In this document: piece by piece, positions 9,123 through 17,827 of the stretch
Position numbering within the stretch: position 1 is the first letter of the stretch
Layout of the letters: each line of letters starts with the position of its first letter
Assembly: GCA_035933635.1 (NCBI GenBank)
Contig: DASYYY010000031.1
Coordinates: 228,636-292,635 of the forward strand
Direction: 5' to 3'
DNA from: JAKIVR01 sp035933635
GTDB lineage: Archaea > Thermoplasmatota > Thermoplasmata > Lutacidiplasmatales > UBA184
Length of the DNA: 64,000 nucleotides
The notes under the pieces: generated by a model
What the model saw: the letters and a program-made list of their open reading frames with translations, nothing else
What the model was told of the DNA's origin: nothing
The model's database searches: none
Program-made: the position numbers and the translations under genes

Positions 9123-9280
9123 GCGCGACCTCCGCAGTTCATGAATGCGCGGGGAGGTCAACCCGCCCCCGGAGTCGGTCTCGAAAATGGGAGGTCGGCG
9201 GTCCGATCGTCCGATTCGTTGAGACGATGGCAACCGCTGGGAAGAACAGACTTTCTGGCTCGGGGGTGCTGGGCTGCGCG

Positions 9281-10294
9281 ATGGATCCTCTCGACCTCGG
9301 CATCCTGCGCGAGCTGTCCCGAGACCAGGTCCTGTGGTTCGGTCGCCTCGATCCCAGGTACTCCGCCGCGGAGATGGCCCGTCGACTGCGCGTCGACCGG
9401 GCGACCGTAAGCTCGCGCCTGCACGCCTGGGAACGACAGGGTTTCCTCCGTGGCCATGAGGTGGTGCCGAGCCCGCGCGTCTTCGGGGCTCGGGTCGCGG
9501 GGGGCAATCTCCGTGTCGTCGACCTTCGGCGGAAGCCCCAGGTCCTCGAGGACCTTGCCCTCGTGCCGGGCCTCGTCAGTGCGATCGACCACCTCGGCCC
9601 CTGGGTCGCGCTTCTCTACGTGTTCGAGACGCTCGAGGGGCTGGACCGATCTCGTCGACTGGTGGCGAAACTGGCCGGAGTGGGTGAGGTTACGCCGTGC
9701 ATGCCGTTCCGCGTCCCGGAAGCCACGGTGGCGCTGAACGCCCTGGATTGGCGGATCCTGCAGGATCTTCGGCGAGCGCCAAGGCGGCCGATCGGGGGGA
9801 TCGCTCGATCCGTACGCCTGAGCACGAAGACCCTTGCCCGTCGGCTGGCGCGCATGATCCGCGGGCGGGCCGTCTGGTATCTACCGGTACTCGACTTTGG
9901 CCGATACACCAAAGCCACCGCGACGCGATTCATCGTCACCCTTCGACCGAACGCAGAGCTCACGGTGGTCTCGGACCAGATCACGAGCGTGATCCCCGGG
10001 CTGAGCCATCTCATCGACCCGTCCAAGGTGATCGATACCGCGGACCCGATCCCTTCCCTGCTCGATGTCGGTGCGTATGTCGATTCGGCCGCGCAGGCCG
10101 AGGACGTCCAGCACGAGCTCAACCTGCTGGACGGCGTCGCAGAGGTTGAGATCCTCTTCCCGCGCCGCATCCACCTCTATCGGGGCTGGTTCGACGAGCA
10201 CCTCGAGATCGCCGCTGCCCGGGACCTGCGAATCCGACCCGCATCGGGCCGAAATCGACGTGCCCTCGGCGCGGTGGACCTCGGGCGAACGTAG
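9281..10294 (+). CDS. Lrp/AsnC-like transcriptional regulator with two HTH domains
   Basis: Predicted 337-residue DNA-binding protein. The first helix-turn-helix is near residues 25-50 (YSAAEMARRLRVDRATVSSR), the second near 165-190 (PIGGIARSVRLSTKTLARRL), and each is followed by an alpha/beta segment of about 90 residues resembling a RAM/Lrp effector half. This duplicated HTH-effector architecture resembles Lrp-like regulators of Thermoplasmata and halophiles. ATG 9281 was preferred to an in-frame start at 9113 because the intervening residues are not conserved-looking and overlap the divergent SnoaL gene. Target and ligand are unknown; the divergent neighbour is the obvious candidate. Confidence 0.75.
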   Translation: MDPLDLGILRELSRDQVLWFGRLDPRYSAAEMARRLRVDRATVSSRLHAWERQGFLRGHEVVPSPRVFGARVAGGNLRVVDLRRKPQVLEDLALVPGLVSAIDHLGPWVALLYVFETLEGLDRSRRLVAKLAGVGEVTPCMPFRVPEATVALNALDWRILQDLRRAPRRPIGGIARSVRLSTKTLARRLARMIRGRAVWYLPVLDFGRYTKATATRFIVTLRPNAELTVVSDQITSVIPGLSHLIDPSKVIDTADPIPSLLDVGAYVDSAAQAEDVQHELNLLDGVAEVEILFPRRIHLYRGWFDEHLEIAAARDLRIRPASGRNRRALGAVDLGRT

Positions 10295-10494
10295 CGGCCC
10301 TCGCCCCAGTTCACGGTTCGTGGGGGCCCGAGACGCGGGAGTCCGGGACTTGGACCGCGCCGGAAGGGCGCCCCGATACGTCCCGTACGGGGGCTCTACC
10401 CCCATCCGCCGGTCCGGCAGGTCCAGGGTAGCCCGAGGGGAGTATGTTTGCGGCACGGCTCAGGATATGGCACCGCGATGTTGGAGGGACCACG

Positions 10495-11364
10495 ATGCCG
10501 TCCCGACGGAAGCGCGCCCCGCCGGCCCCCCGACGTGGGGCCGGCAGGTCCCCTCGCGCGGTCCCCGGCGATCCCCACGCGAGGGTCCACGTGGCGCCGG
10601 TCGGATTCGAGGTCGAGCGGGTGCTCGAGCCGCTCCATTCCGACCGGGCCGACCGCGTCTACCTCCTCACCCGCTCCGGGACCGACGCGGCGGGAGCGTT
10701 CCTCGAGGAGATCCTTCGGCGACTGAAACGTGACGCACCCTCGATGGAGGTCGAGGTCGTTCCGGTCGACATCTGGAGCGTCCTCGGCACCCTGCAGGCG
10801 CTCCGGTCGATCTTCGAACGTGAGGGCCGACTCGACCGGCACGCCCCCGAGGTCGTCCCGGTCCAGGTCAACGTGTCGACGGGCACGAAGATCACCGCGA
10901 TCGCCGGCACGCTCGCCTGCATGCTCTGGAAGGGCGAGCCCTACTACGCGCAGGTGAGCCGGTCGTGGTACTCGGGCATCACCCCGAAGGTCCGGCCCGT
11001 CAACGATGTCGTCACGCGGATCGACCCGGTGACCGTCTACGAGCTGCGTGCGCCGGCGCCGGACCTCGTGGAGGTGCTCGCTGCCCTGGAGCGCAGGGGC
11101 GGTGAGCTCCGCAAGCGCGAGCTCATCCGGGAACTGGGACTCGACCGGCCCGAGTCGCCGGCGGGAGAGCCGCTGACCGCCCAGGCCCAGCACAGCCGGC
11201 TCCGCCGTCGCCTCGAACCGCTCGAGGGCAAGTGGGGCTTCGTTCGCGCCGCAACCGCGGGTTCGCGCGGTCGCGTGCGGCTGACGGGGCAAGGTCGGCT
11301 GGCGCTCGCGCTCTTCGGACGACCTCCGCCGGAGGAACCGCCGCACCGGCCTCCATTTCACTGA
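10495..11364 (+). CDS. HFX_2341 (DUF6293)-type CARF-domain transcriptional regulator
   Basis: Predicted 289 residues. The N-terminal half shows VHVAPVGFEVERVLEPL and RADRVYLLTRSG, then VNVSTGTKITAIAGTLACMLW, which are the signature strands of the CARF-like Rossmann domain of the haloarchaeal HFX_2341 family; the Ser/Thr-Gly-Thr loop is where a ligand would sit. The C-terminal third (LAALERRGGELRKRELIREL) is a winged helix. CARF domains often bind cyclic oligoadenylates, but no CRISPR array or cas gene is visible here, so the ligand is open. ATG 10495 follows a Shine-Dalgarno-like GGAGGGA. A basic Pro/Arg stretch of about 30 residues leads the protein. Confidence 0.83.
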   Translation: MPSRRKRAPPAPRRGAGRSPRAVPGDPHARVHVAPVGFEVERVLEPLHSDRADRVYLLTRSGTDAAGAFLEEILRRLKRDAPSMEVEVVPVDIWSVLGTLQALRSIFEREGRLDRHAPEVVPVQVNVSTGTKITAIAGTLACMLWKGEPYYAQVSRSWYSGITPKVRPVNDVVTRIDPVTVYELRAPAPDLVEVLAALERRGGELRKRELIRELGLDRPESPAGEPLTAQAQHSRLRRRLEPLEGKWGFVRAATAGSRGRVRLTGQGRLALALFGRPPPEEPPHRPPFH

Positions 11365-11716
11365 TTTAACGGATTTAATGTGAATACAGGCAAATAGCCG
11401 ACCTACCGTGCTCTCTCTTGATGTCGCGAGGGGCCGGAACGGCGCGCCTGCCGGTGAGCGGGGCGCCCCGGATCGTGCGCGCGCGGGTGCCGCAGACGAC
11501 CTTCGGGTCGTGGCCGATGCGCCGTACTCCCCCGCGTCCCGCCCCGCCGGGGCGGCCCGGTGAGGAAGGCCCACCCCCCTTCCCCCGGCCCACCCCGGTG
11601 GGGTCGGATTCCCCGGCCTGACCATTCCGCCGGCGGGGGATCCTGCCGCGGCCTCGGCGTCGTAGCCGCGCGCGCACCTGATAAGCCGGGACCGTTCGGC
11701 CGAACCCGGACGTCCC
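11365..11716. other. Intergenic region with an AT-rich doublet
   Basis: About 350 bases before the ABC transporter. The first 40 bases are strikingly AT-rich for this genome and contain two similar blocks, GATTTAACG and GATTTAATG, nine bases apart, either a promoter/operator or the 3' processing region of the CARF regulator. A proline-rich 67-codon frame at 11418-11621 has no support. GATAAG at 11680-11685 could be the TATA element of the transporter, about 34 bases before its ATG. Confidence 0.4.
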
Positions 11717-12649
11717 ATGGCCAACGCGATCGAGGTCCAGGGGCTCGTCAAGAGCTACGGCCCGCTCCGGGCCGTTGACGGGATCGATTTCGCGGTGCCG
11801 TCGGGCCGGGTCTTCGCTTTCCTGGGACCGAACGGCGCGGGCAAGACCACCACCGTCGAGATCCTCGAGGGCCTGCGCAACCGCACGGGCGGCACGGTCC
11901 GGGTCCTCGGGCTCGACCCCTGGAAGGACGGCGCCGAGGTACACCGACGGATCGGGGTGATCCCGCAGGAGTTCCGGTTCTTCGAGAAGATCCATCCGAG
12001 GGAGGCGCTGGAGTACTACGGGACCCTGTTCGACACCGACGTCGATCCGATCCGTTTGCTCAAGCGGGTGTACCTGGAGGACAAGGCCGACGCGAACTTC
12101 GACACCCTCTCCGGGGGGCAGAAGCAGAAGCTCGGGCTCGCGCTATCGCTCGTGAGCAACCCGGAGATCTGCTTCTTGGACGAGCCGACCACCGGTCTCG
12201 ACCCGCAGGCCCGCCGCGGGATCTGGGAGGTCATCCAGGACCTGCGGGCCGAGGGCCGGACGGTGTTCTTGACCACGCACTACCTGGAGGAGGCCGAACT
12301 GCTCGCCGATGAGGTGGCGATCATCAGCCACGGCAAGATCATCGTCCGCGGGCCGCCGGCGGAGATCGTGGCCAACCACGGCCGGCCCGACCGTCTGCGG
12401 TTCGAGGCCGGCCCCGAGCTCGCCACGGTGGTACGCCGGGACGTCGGGGTGCCCGTGACGGTGAGCGACCACCACGTCGATGTCGAGATCGCGCAGAAGG
12501 GCGACGCGCGACGCGTCTTCGACGCCCTCGAGCGCAACAAGCAGGCCTGGGACCGGTTCACCGTCGAGCGCGACACGCTCGAGGACGTGTTCGTCCGGAT
12601 GGTCGGCCGGATGGACGACGGCGTGCTCAAGAGCGAGGGGACCGCATGA
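11717..12649 (+). CDS. ABC transporter ATP-binding protein (DrrA/CcmA type)
   Basis: ATPase subunit of an ABC-2 exporter, 310 residues. Walker A GPNGAGKT is at 37-44, the signature LSGGQKQKL near 134-142, and Walker B CFLDEPTTGLD near 154-164, followed by the switch histidine in TTHYLEE. The C-terminal 80 residues form the extension usual for drug, Na+ or polyketide exporters of the DrrA type. The stop overlaps the permease start (ATGA), so the two are translated together as a one-plus-one half-transporter that would dimerise. The exported substrate cannot be told from sequence. Confidence 0.94.
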   Translation: MANAIEVQGLVKSYGPLRAVDGIDFAVPSGRVFAFLGPNGAGKTTTVEILEGLRNRTGGTVRVLGLDPWKDGAEVHRRIGVIPQEFRFFEKIHPREALEYYGTLFDTDVDPIRLLKRVYLEDKADANFDTLSGGQKQKLGLALSLVSNPEICFLDEPTTGLDPQARRGIWEVIQDLRAEGRTVFLTTHYLEEAELLADEVAIISHGKIIVRGPPAEIVANHGRPDRLRFEAGPELATVVRRDVGVPVTVSDHHVDVEIAQKGDARRVFDALERNKQAWDRFTVERDTLEDVFVRMVGRMDDGVLKSEGTA

Positions 12650-13746
12650 ACCCCCGCCGGATCGGCGCCGACTTCTCGATCACGGCGCGGGGGTACGTCC
12701 GCAACGGGGTCGGACTGTTCTTCTCGCTCTTCTTCCCGATCATCCTGATCTCGCTGTTCGGGCTGATCTTCTCGGGCTCCAATACCCCTCCCACGCTCTA
12801 CGTGGTCAACAACGACCACGACTCGCTGACGAGCCAGACGTTCCTTGCCGGCCTCAACCAGACCGGCGCGGTGACGGTCGACATGGTGACGGCGAACTCG
12901 ACCTCGAGCTTCTCCTCCTACCTCGCGAGCAACGGCGACGGGGCCGGACTGTACATTCCGGCCGGCTTCGGGAGCGCCTACTCCAACCATAGCCGGTTCA
13001 ACGTCAGCCTCTACGTCAACCCCGGCAACGCCGCGGCCGCCGGAGCGGCGGAAGGGGCGGTGCAGGGTGCGCTCAACTACCTGAACCTCCGCGCCGCCAA
13101 CGGCACCCCGATCCTCGGCGCGACCACCGCCCAGATCGGCGGGGTGTCCTACTCGTACATCGACTACCTCGTGCCCGGGCTGATCGGCTTCTCCATCCTG
13201 ACCAGCCCGATGTTCGCGATGGTGGAGGTGACGGCCACCTACCGCAAGGAGGGGCTGTTCCGCCAGCTGTCGCTGACGCCGCTGACCCGCGCCGAGTGGC
13301 TGACCTCGAAGATCCTCTGGTACAGCGTGCTCACCTTCGCCAGCGCCGGGATCATGATCGGAATGGGCTACGGCGTCTTCCACTCCCACGTCGTGCTCTC
13401 GTGGGGGATCTTGCCCTTCCTGTTCGTCGGTCCGTTCCTGTTCGTCTCGCTGGGAATGCTGTCGGGCTCGGTCGCCAAGACCCCGGAGACGGCCGCGATC
13501 ATCGGGAACGTGATCACCTTCCCGATGATGTTCCTCTCCGGGACGTTCTTCCCCGTCTCGAGCTTCCCGCCCTACCTCCAGGCGTTCGCCCACATCCTGC
13601 CGCTGTACTATGTGATCGACGGGATCGAGGGGGTGATGCTGTACGGCAACTACGCGAGGGCCTTCGGCGACCTCATCGTCGTCCTCGTGATCGCCGTCGT
13701 CATCTTCCTGGCCGCGGTCCGCGCGTTCCGGTGGCGCGAGGCATGA
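12646..13746 (+). CDS. ABC-2 type transporter permease
   Basis: Membrane subunit partnering the preceding ATPase, 366 residues. One transmembrane helix near the N-terminus (about 23-43) is followed by a large extracytoplasmic domain of about 150 residues and then five hydrophobic helices, the standard ABC-2 layout with an outward-facing loop after helix 1. The segment EVTATYRKEGLFRQLSLTPLTRAEWL is the family's cytoplasmic coupling region, and MFLSGTFFPVSSFPPYLQ is the conserved loop before the last helices. The stop codon overlaps the flavin reductase ATG, so all three are one transcription unit. Confidence 0.92.
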   Translation: MNPRRIGADFSITARGYVRNGVGLFFSLFFPIILISLFGLIFSGSNTPPTLYVVNNDHDSLTSQTFLAGLNQTGAVTVDMVTANSTSSFSSYLASNGDGAGLYIPAGFGSAYSNHSRFNVSLYVNPGNAAAAGAAEGAVQGALNYLNLRAANGTPILGATTAQIGGVSYSYIDYLVPGLIGFSILTSPMFAMVEVTATYRKEGLFRQLSLTPLTRAEWLTSKILWYSVLTFASAGIMIGMGYGVFHSHVVLSWGILPFLFVGPFLFVSLGMLSGSVAKTPETAAIIGNVITFPMMFLSGTFFPVSSFPPYLQAFAHILPLYYVIDGIEGVMLYGNYARAFGDLIVVLVIAVVIFLAAVRAFRWREA

Positions 13747-14252
13747 ACCCCCCGTCGGCCGAGTTCCGACGCCTGATGGGCCACTGGGCGACCGGCGTCT
13801 CGGTCGTCACCGCCTCCGACGGCGGAGAGGACCACGGCCTGACCGTCAACGCGTTCCTGTCGGTGACGCTGGAGCCGCCGACGGTGCTGGTCTCGCTCAC
13901 CCACGACGCCGACACGACACCGATCGTCGACCGCACCCGCACGTTCGCCGTCAATCTCCTCGCCTTCGACCAGAAATCCCTCTCGCAAAAATTCGCCGAG
14001 GTCATCCCCCATGCGGCGAAGTTCGACGGTCTGGAGGTCACCCGCGGGTCGACCGGCGCGCCGTTGCTGACCGGGACGCTCGGGGCGCTGGAGGCGGAGG
14101 TCGACCGGCACTTCGACGTCGCCGACCATCGCCTGTTCCTGGGTCGGATCGTTGCCGTCCACGCCGGCCGTGACGTCGCGCCGCTCCTGTTCTTCCGGAG
14201 CCGCTACGCCTCGAGCGACGGCAGCACACGGCTCACGCTCGAGACCGGGTAA
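13743..14252 (+). CDS. Flavin reductase-like FMN-binding protein
   Basis: Predicted 169 residues with the split-barrel flavin reductase domain: FRRLMGHWATGVSVVTAS at the N-terminus, then GLTVNAFLSVTLEPPTVLVSL, FAVNLLAFDQKSLSQKFA and a C-terminal DHRLFLGRIVAVH, all typical of the small reductases (HpaC-like) that hand reduced FMN to a monooxygenase or other acceptor. No two-component monooxygenase is adjacent. Overlaps the permease stop by 4 bases and is followed after a short gap by thioredoxin reductase, giving a loose redox neighbourhood. Confidence 0.88.
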   Translation: MNPPSAEFRRLMGHWATGVSVVTASDGGEDHGLTVNAFLSVTLEPPTVLVSLTHDADTTPIVDRTRTFAVNLLAFDQKSLSQKFAEVIPHAAKFDGLEVTRGSTGAPLLTGTLGALEAEVDRHFDVADHRLFLGRIVAVHAGRDVAPLLFFRSRYASSDGSTRLTLETG

Positions 14253-14267
14253 CTTGCTCAACAATGG

Positions 14268-14273
14268 TTAAAG
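14268..14273 (+). promoter_or_regulatory. TATA box of trxB (leaderless promoter)
   Basis: TTAAAG in GC-rich surroundings, centred 27 bases before ATG 14297. The in-frame ATG at 14264 lies upstream of this element, which argues that it is not the translation start. Confidence 0.6.
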
Positions 14274-14296
14274 CGGACCCCACCGGTTCCGGGCTC

Positions 14297-15283
14297 ATGC
14301 CCGAATCCGGGCCCCCGCGGCACGTCCGCCTGGCCATCGTGGGCTCGGGCCCGGCCGGCCTCACCGCCGCGATCTACGCCTCCCGTGCCGAGCTCCACCC
14401 ACTGGTGATCGGCGGCGTCCCCTCCGGCGGCCAGCTCATGCTCACCACCGACGTCGAGAACTATCCGGGGTTCCCGGATGGAATCCTTGGCCCCGAGCTC
14501 ATCGAGAAGATGCGCGAACAGGCCAAGCGGTTCGGGACCGAGTTCCTCGACACCAACCTCACCGCGGTCGACCTCCACCACCGACCGTTCCGGCTGACCG
14601 TCGGGGCGGAGGGGGTCGTCGAGGCGGACGCCCTCATCGTCGCCACGGGCGCGAACGCCCGGTGGCTCGACCTGCCGTCGGAGCAGAAGCTCCGTGGACA
14701 CGGGGTCAGCGCCTGCGCGACCTGCGACGGGTTCTTCTTCAAAGGCGTCGAGATCGCCGTCGTGGGAGGCGGAGACACGGCGATGGAGGAGGCGAACTTC
14801 CTCACGAAATTCGCCTCGCATGTGACGGTCATCCATCGCGGTCCGAAGCTGAGGGCGAGCATGATCATGCAGGAGCGGGCGCGGTCGAACCCGAAGATCT
14901 CCTTTGAGTTCGACACTGTGGTCGAGGAGGTCCTCGGCCAGGAGAAGGTCGAGGGGCTGAAACTCCGCCACCTGCCCACCGGACGGCTGACCACGCGGCC
15001 GGTCGGCGGGCTGTTCCTGGCCATCGGCCACTCTCCGTCGACCGAGGTCTTCCGGGGCCAGCTCGAGCTGGACCCGAAGGGCTACCTCGTCTGCCACGGG
15101 AACACCCGGACCAACGTCGAGGGCGTGTTCGGGGCGGGGGACGCCCACGACCACCGCTACCGTCAGGCGGTCACCGCGGCGGGTCTCGGATGCATGGCCG
15201 CGCTCGATGCGGAGCGGTTCCTCGCCGAGCACCCCGCGCACACGGGACCAACACCGGTGGTCCAGCCGGTCCGATCGGCCTAG
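14297..15283 (+). CDS. trxB: Thioredoxin reductase
   Basis: FAD-dependent NAD(P)H:thioredoxin disulphide reductase, 328 residues. The FAD loop GSGPAG is at about 16-21, the redox-active CATC at 140-143, the second dinucleotide loop GGGDTA near 157-162 and the FAD-end motif GVFGAGDAHD close to the C-terminus. Low-molecular-weight (bacterial/archaeal) type. The start at 14297 is preferred to ATG 14264 because a TATA element lies between the two. The partner thioredoxin is not adjacent. It follows the flavin reductase gene but has its own promoter. Confidence 0.93.
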   Translation: MPESGPPRHVRLAIVGSGPAGLTAAIYASRAELHPLVIGGVPSGGQLMLTTDVENYPGFPDGILGPELIEKMREQAKRFGTEFLDTNLTAVDLHHRPFRLTVGAEGVVEADALIVATGANARWLDLPSEQKLRGHGVSACATCDGFFFKGVEIAVVGGGDTAMEEANFLTKFASHVTVIHRGPKLRASMIMQERARSNPKISFEFDTVVEEVLGQEKVEGLKLRHLPTGRLTTRPVGGLFLAIGHSPSTEVFRGQLELDPKGYLVCHGNTRTNVEGVFGAGDAHDHRYRQAVTAAGLGCMAALDAERFLAEHPAHTGPTPVVQPVRSA

Positions 15284-15335
15284 CCCGGAGACCCACGATT
15301 CCTCGCGGGCCCCCGTGGAGGGCGAGGCCCGTCGG

Positions 15336-16217
15336 CTACGTCACCCGGAGGGCGGTGAGTGTCACGCCCTTGCCGGAACCCGCCGCGTCGATCGTAGCTC
15401 GAGCGTGCGCCGTGCTCCAGTAGGCGGCGCCGACGAAGAGGAGCACATGAAAGTCGACCACGAGCGTGTAGGAGCGACCCCGCAGGAAGGTCGTGCTCAG
15501 GTTGACCGAGCCGGAGCGTCCGACCCGGCCACCGAAGTGGGTCGAGGCGGTGACGAGGCTCTGGTTCAGCGAGGTGCACTGGAAGGTCGACTTCCAGCAG
15601 TAGAAGGAGACCGTCGAGGAATTGATCACGGAATCGTTCACCTCGAAGATGCCGCTCTGGGCGAACTGACTACCGTTGACATTGTCCTGGACATAGGCGG
15701 ACATGATGACGCGGGTGGTGACCTCGGCGTCGCACAGACCCCAGGCGAAGGTGTAGTTCCCGCTGGTGTTGGAGGTGTACGGGCACGGCCCCGAGGCGGA
15801 TTCCGTTCCGCTCGCATTCAGGTCGGCGGTGAAGTTGAGTCGGACCGTATGGCGTCCGGCGGGAACGCTCAGGTGCGTTCCGAAGTAGGTGTCGAACTGA
15901 TCGAAAATCTGGCTGTCCCGGGCGAAGGGGCCACCGGCGTGGTGGCAGGTGGCGGCCCGTGCGGTCGCGGCGAATTGAAAGGTCCCGTTCGTCGGGTAGA
16001 AGACCGGCGGCTGCGCTTGGCTCTGGGCCGCGCATCCGATCGTCGCCAGCTGGCTGTTCGTGGACGTCCACCCCTTCCAAGGTGGGCCGGAGGTCGCGCC
16101 CACGGCCAGCGGACCGGTCAAGGCCACCACGGCCAGCACGGTGGCGGCGGATAGGACCGCCCGGCGCCGGGCCGGAGACCGTGCGGAAAGGATCGCCGAT
16201 GTTCCGAGCGCTGGCAT
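15336..16217 (-). CDS. Secreted hypothetical glycoprotein
   Basis: Not recognised. Predicted 293 residues with an Arg-rich N-terminus and one hydrophobic helix (about residues 20-41) ending in a small-residue stretch, consistent with a signal peptide or anchor. The mature part is Ser/Thr/Asn-rich with roughly nine N-glycosylation sequons (for example NGT, NFT, NAS, NTS, NYT, NGS, NDS) and eight cysteines that could pair outside the cell. The C-terminal half alternates hydrophobic residues as in beta-sandwich surface proteins. It converges on trxB. Probably cell-surface or secreted; function unknown. Confidence 0.65.
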   Translation of the reverse strand: MPALGTSAILSARSPARRRAVLSAATVLAVVALTGPLAVGATSGPPWKGWTSTNSQLATIGCAAQSQAQPPVFYPTNGTFQFAATARAATCHHAGGPFARDSQIFDQFDTYFGTHLSVPAGRHTVRLNFTADLNASGTESASGPCPYTSNTSGNYTFAWGLCDAEVTTRVIMSAYVQDNVNGSQFAQSGIFEVNDSVINSSTVSFYCWKSTFQCTSLNQSLVTASTHFGGRVGRSGSVNLSTTFLRGRSYTLVVDFHVLLFVGAAYWSTAHARATIDAAGSGKGVTLTALRVT

Positions 16218-16364
16218 GGGCGATTACCATGGGAGGGCGACGCGGGCCCCGTCCCGAGCTCCAGAATCCTACGGTGCCGTATAGCCCCGATCTACCGGTC
16301 CGGCGAGATCGGCACAGTCTACCCACTCGTTGACCTCGAAGAACCCCGTCGGTCCAGCGGAGTC

Positions 16365-16370
16365 TTTAAG
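16365..16370 (+). promoter_or_regulatory. TATA-like element before ferredoxin
   Basis: TTTAAG about 40 bases before the ferredoxin ATG; transcription would start near 16394, giving a leader of about 13 bases, unlike the leaderless neighbours. It would drive the ferredoxin-reductase pair. Confidence 0.5.
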
Positions 16371-16407
16371 TGGCGTCGGGACGGTCCGAACCCGTTCTCG
16401 GGGGCCG

Positions 16408-16599
16408 ATGGTGAACAAGCGTTCGTTGCACATCGAGTCGAGCGGCCAGCTGTGCATCTACTGCGGGGCCTGCGTCGGGATCTGCCCGCTCAACTGCATT
16501 TACCTCGACGAGACCCGGATCACCTTCGACGAGAAGGTCTGCACGCGTTGCGAGATCTGCGTCAAGGCCTGTCCGGTCGGGGCGATCGAGATCGGCTAG
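16408..16599 (+). CDS. 2[4Fe-4S] ferredoxin
   Basis: Small electron carrier of 63 residues. Two full cluster motifs: Cys16-x2-Cys19-x2-Cys22-x3-Cys26-Pro and Cys45-x2-Cys48-x2-Cys51-x3-Cys55-Pro, plus one extra cysteine at 30. The ATG at 16408 is chosen because a frame extension to TTG 16330 overlaps the TATA element. It lies 31 bases before the geranylgeranyl reductase gene in the same direction; in Methanosarcina a neighbouring ferredoxin supplies electrons to that enzyme, so this one is the likely reductant for lipid saturation here. Confidence 0.92.
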   Translation: MVNKRSLHIESSGQLCIYCGACVGICPLNCIYLDETRITFDEKVCTRCEICVKACPVGAIEIG

Positions 16600-16630
16600 C
16601 TCCCGGTCCCTCCCTCGCACGAGGCGTTCA

Positions 16631-17821
16631 ATGCAACCGGATTTGAAGGCGGATGTCGTGGTCGTGGGGGCCGGGCCGGCCGGCTCGGTGACGGCGAAGT
16701 TCGCCGCCAAGGCCGGCGCCAAAGTCCTCTTGCTGGAGAAGCGCCAGGAGATCGGAAGCCCCGTCCGGTGCGGCGAGGGGATCAGCAAGGCCTGGATCGA
16801 GGAGGTCGGGATCAAGCCCGGCCGCTGGATCAACGTCGAGGTCGAGGGCGCTCGCATCTTCGCGCCCAACGAGAAGTGCCTCGAGATCAACGAGCGGAGC
16901 GCCGGTAACGAGGTCGGCTACGTCATCGAGCGCGACGGGTTCGACAAGCAGCTCGCCATCGACGCCGCCAACGTCGGCGCCGAGGTCATGCTCAAGACCG
17001 CGGCGACCGGAGTGATCCGCGAGAACGGCAAGATCGTCGGGGTCAAGGCCAAGCGGTTCGGCGAGACGTTCGAGATCCGGGCCCCGGTGACCGTCGGGGC
17101 CGACGGCTTCGAGTCCCAGATCGGACGGTGGGCGGGGCTGCCGACCAATCTGGCGCTCCGCGACATGGACACGTGCCTGCAGTATCGGATGACCGGCGTC
17201 GAGGCCGACGAGCGCTACTGCGATTTCTACCTCGGGAGCTGCGCTCCCGGTGGCTACGTCTGGATATTCCCCAAGGGCGACCACGTCGCCAACGTCGGCA
17301 TCGGTGTCCAGGTCAGCCAGATCAAGTCCATGGCCGAGGCCAAGAACTACCTCGACCGCTGGATCGCCAAGCACCCCGGCTACGCCAAGGGCAAGACGAT
17401 CGACATCGTCGGCGGGGGCGTCTCCATCGCCGCCCCGATCCGTGAGAGCGTCACCGACGGGTTCCTGCTCGTGGGCGACGCCGCGCGGATGATCGACCCG
17501 ATCACCGGCGGCGGGATCGCCAACGGCTGCATCGCCGGCAAGATCGCCGGAGAGGTCGGCGCGGAGGCGGCGGCCACGGGCGACGCGTCCAAAGCGTTCC
17601 TCCAGAAGTACGAGAAAGGCTGGCGCGCCCGGCTGGAGGAGAAGCTCTACCGCAATTGGATGGCCAAGGAGAAGCTCGTCTCGCTCTCCGACGCCACGTT
17701 CGACAAGGTCATCGACGCCCTCCAGGGCGTCAAGCTCGAGAAGCTCAACGTCCACAACATCCTCAAGGCCGTGCACGAAAAGTACCCCGAGGTCACGCGC
17801 GAGTTCGAGGCGTTCCTGTAG
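16631..17821 (+). CDS. Digeranylgeranylglycerophospholipid reductase (geranylgeranyl reductase family)
   Basis: FAD-dependent enzyme that saturates the double bonds of archaeal isoprenoid membrane lipids. Predicted 396 residues, very similar in length and pattern to the Thermoplasma acidophilum enzyme. FAD loop GAGPAG at 13-18, PVRCGEG with Cys47 near the active site, a YVWIFPKGD segment mid-protein, and the second FAD motif GDAARMIDPITGGGI around 281-295. Directly downstream of a ferredoxin gene, a known reductant for these enzymes. Followed closely by two unknown genes that may share the transcript. It is one of the strongest archaeal markers in the window. Confidence 0.94.
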   Translation: MQPDLKADVVVVGAGPAGSVTAKFAAKAGAKVLLLEKRQEIGSPVRCGEGISKAWIEEVGIKPGRWINVEVEGARIFAPNEKCLEINERSAGNEVGYVIERDGFDKQLAIDAANVGAEVMLKTAATGVIRENGKIVGVKAKRFGETFEIRAPVTVGADGFESQIGRWAGLPTNLALRDMDTCLQYRMTGVEADERYCDFYLGSCAPGGYVWIFPKGDHVANVGIGVQVSQIKSMAEAKNYLDRWIAKHPGYAKGKTIDIVGGGVSIAAPIRESVTDGFLLVGDAARMIDPITGGGIANGCIAGKIAGEVGAEAAATGDASKAFLQKYEKGWRARLEEKLYRNWMAKEKLVSLSDATFDKVIDALQGVKLEKLNVHNILKAVHEKYPEVTREFEAFL

Positions 17822-17827
17822 TCGGCC

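Noticed and set aside
11418..11621. A 67-codon proline-rich plus-strand frame in the intergenic gap
   Set aside because: Low-complexity composition, no convincing ribosome site and no similarity to a known small protein.
12280..13593. A 437-codon antisense frame across the ABC transporter
   Set aside because: Acidic, Gly/Glu/Arg-rich composition without domain similarity, fully opposite well-supported transporter genes.
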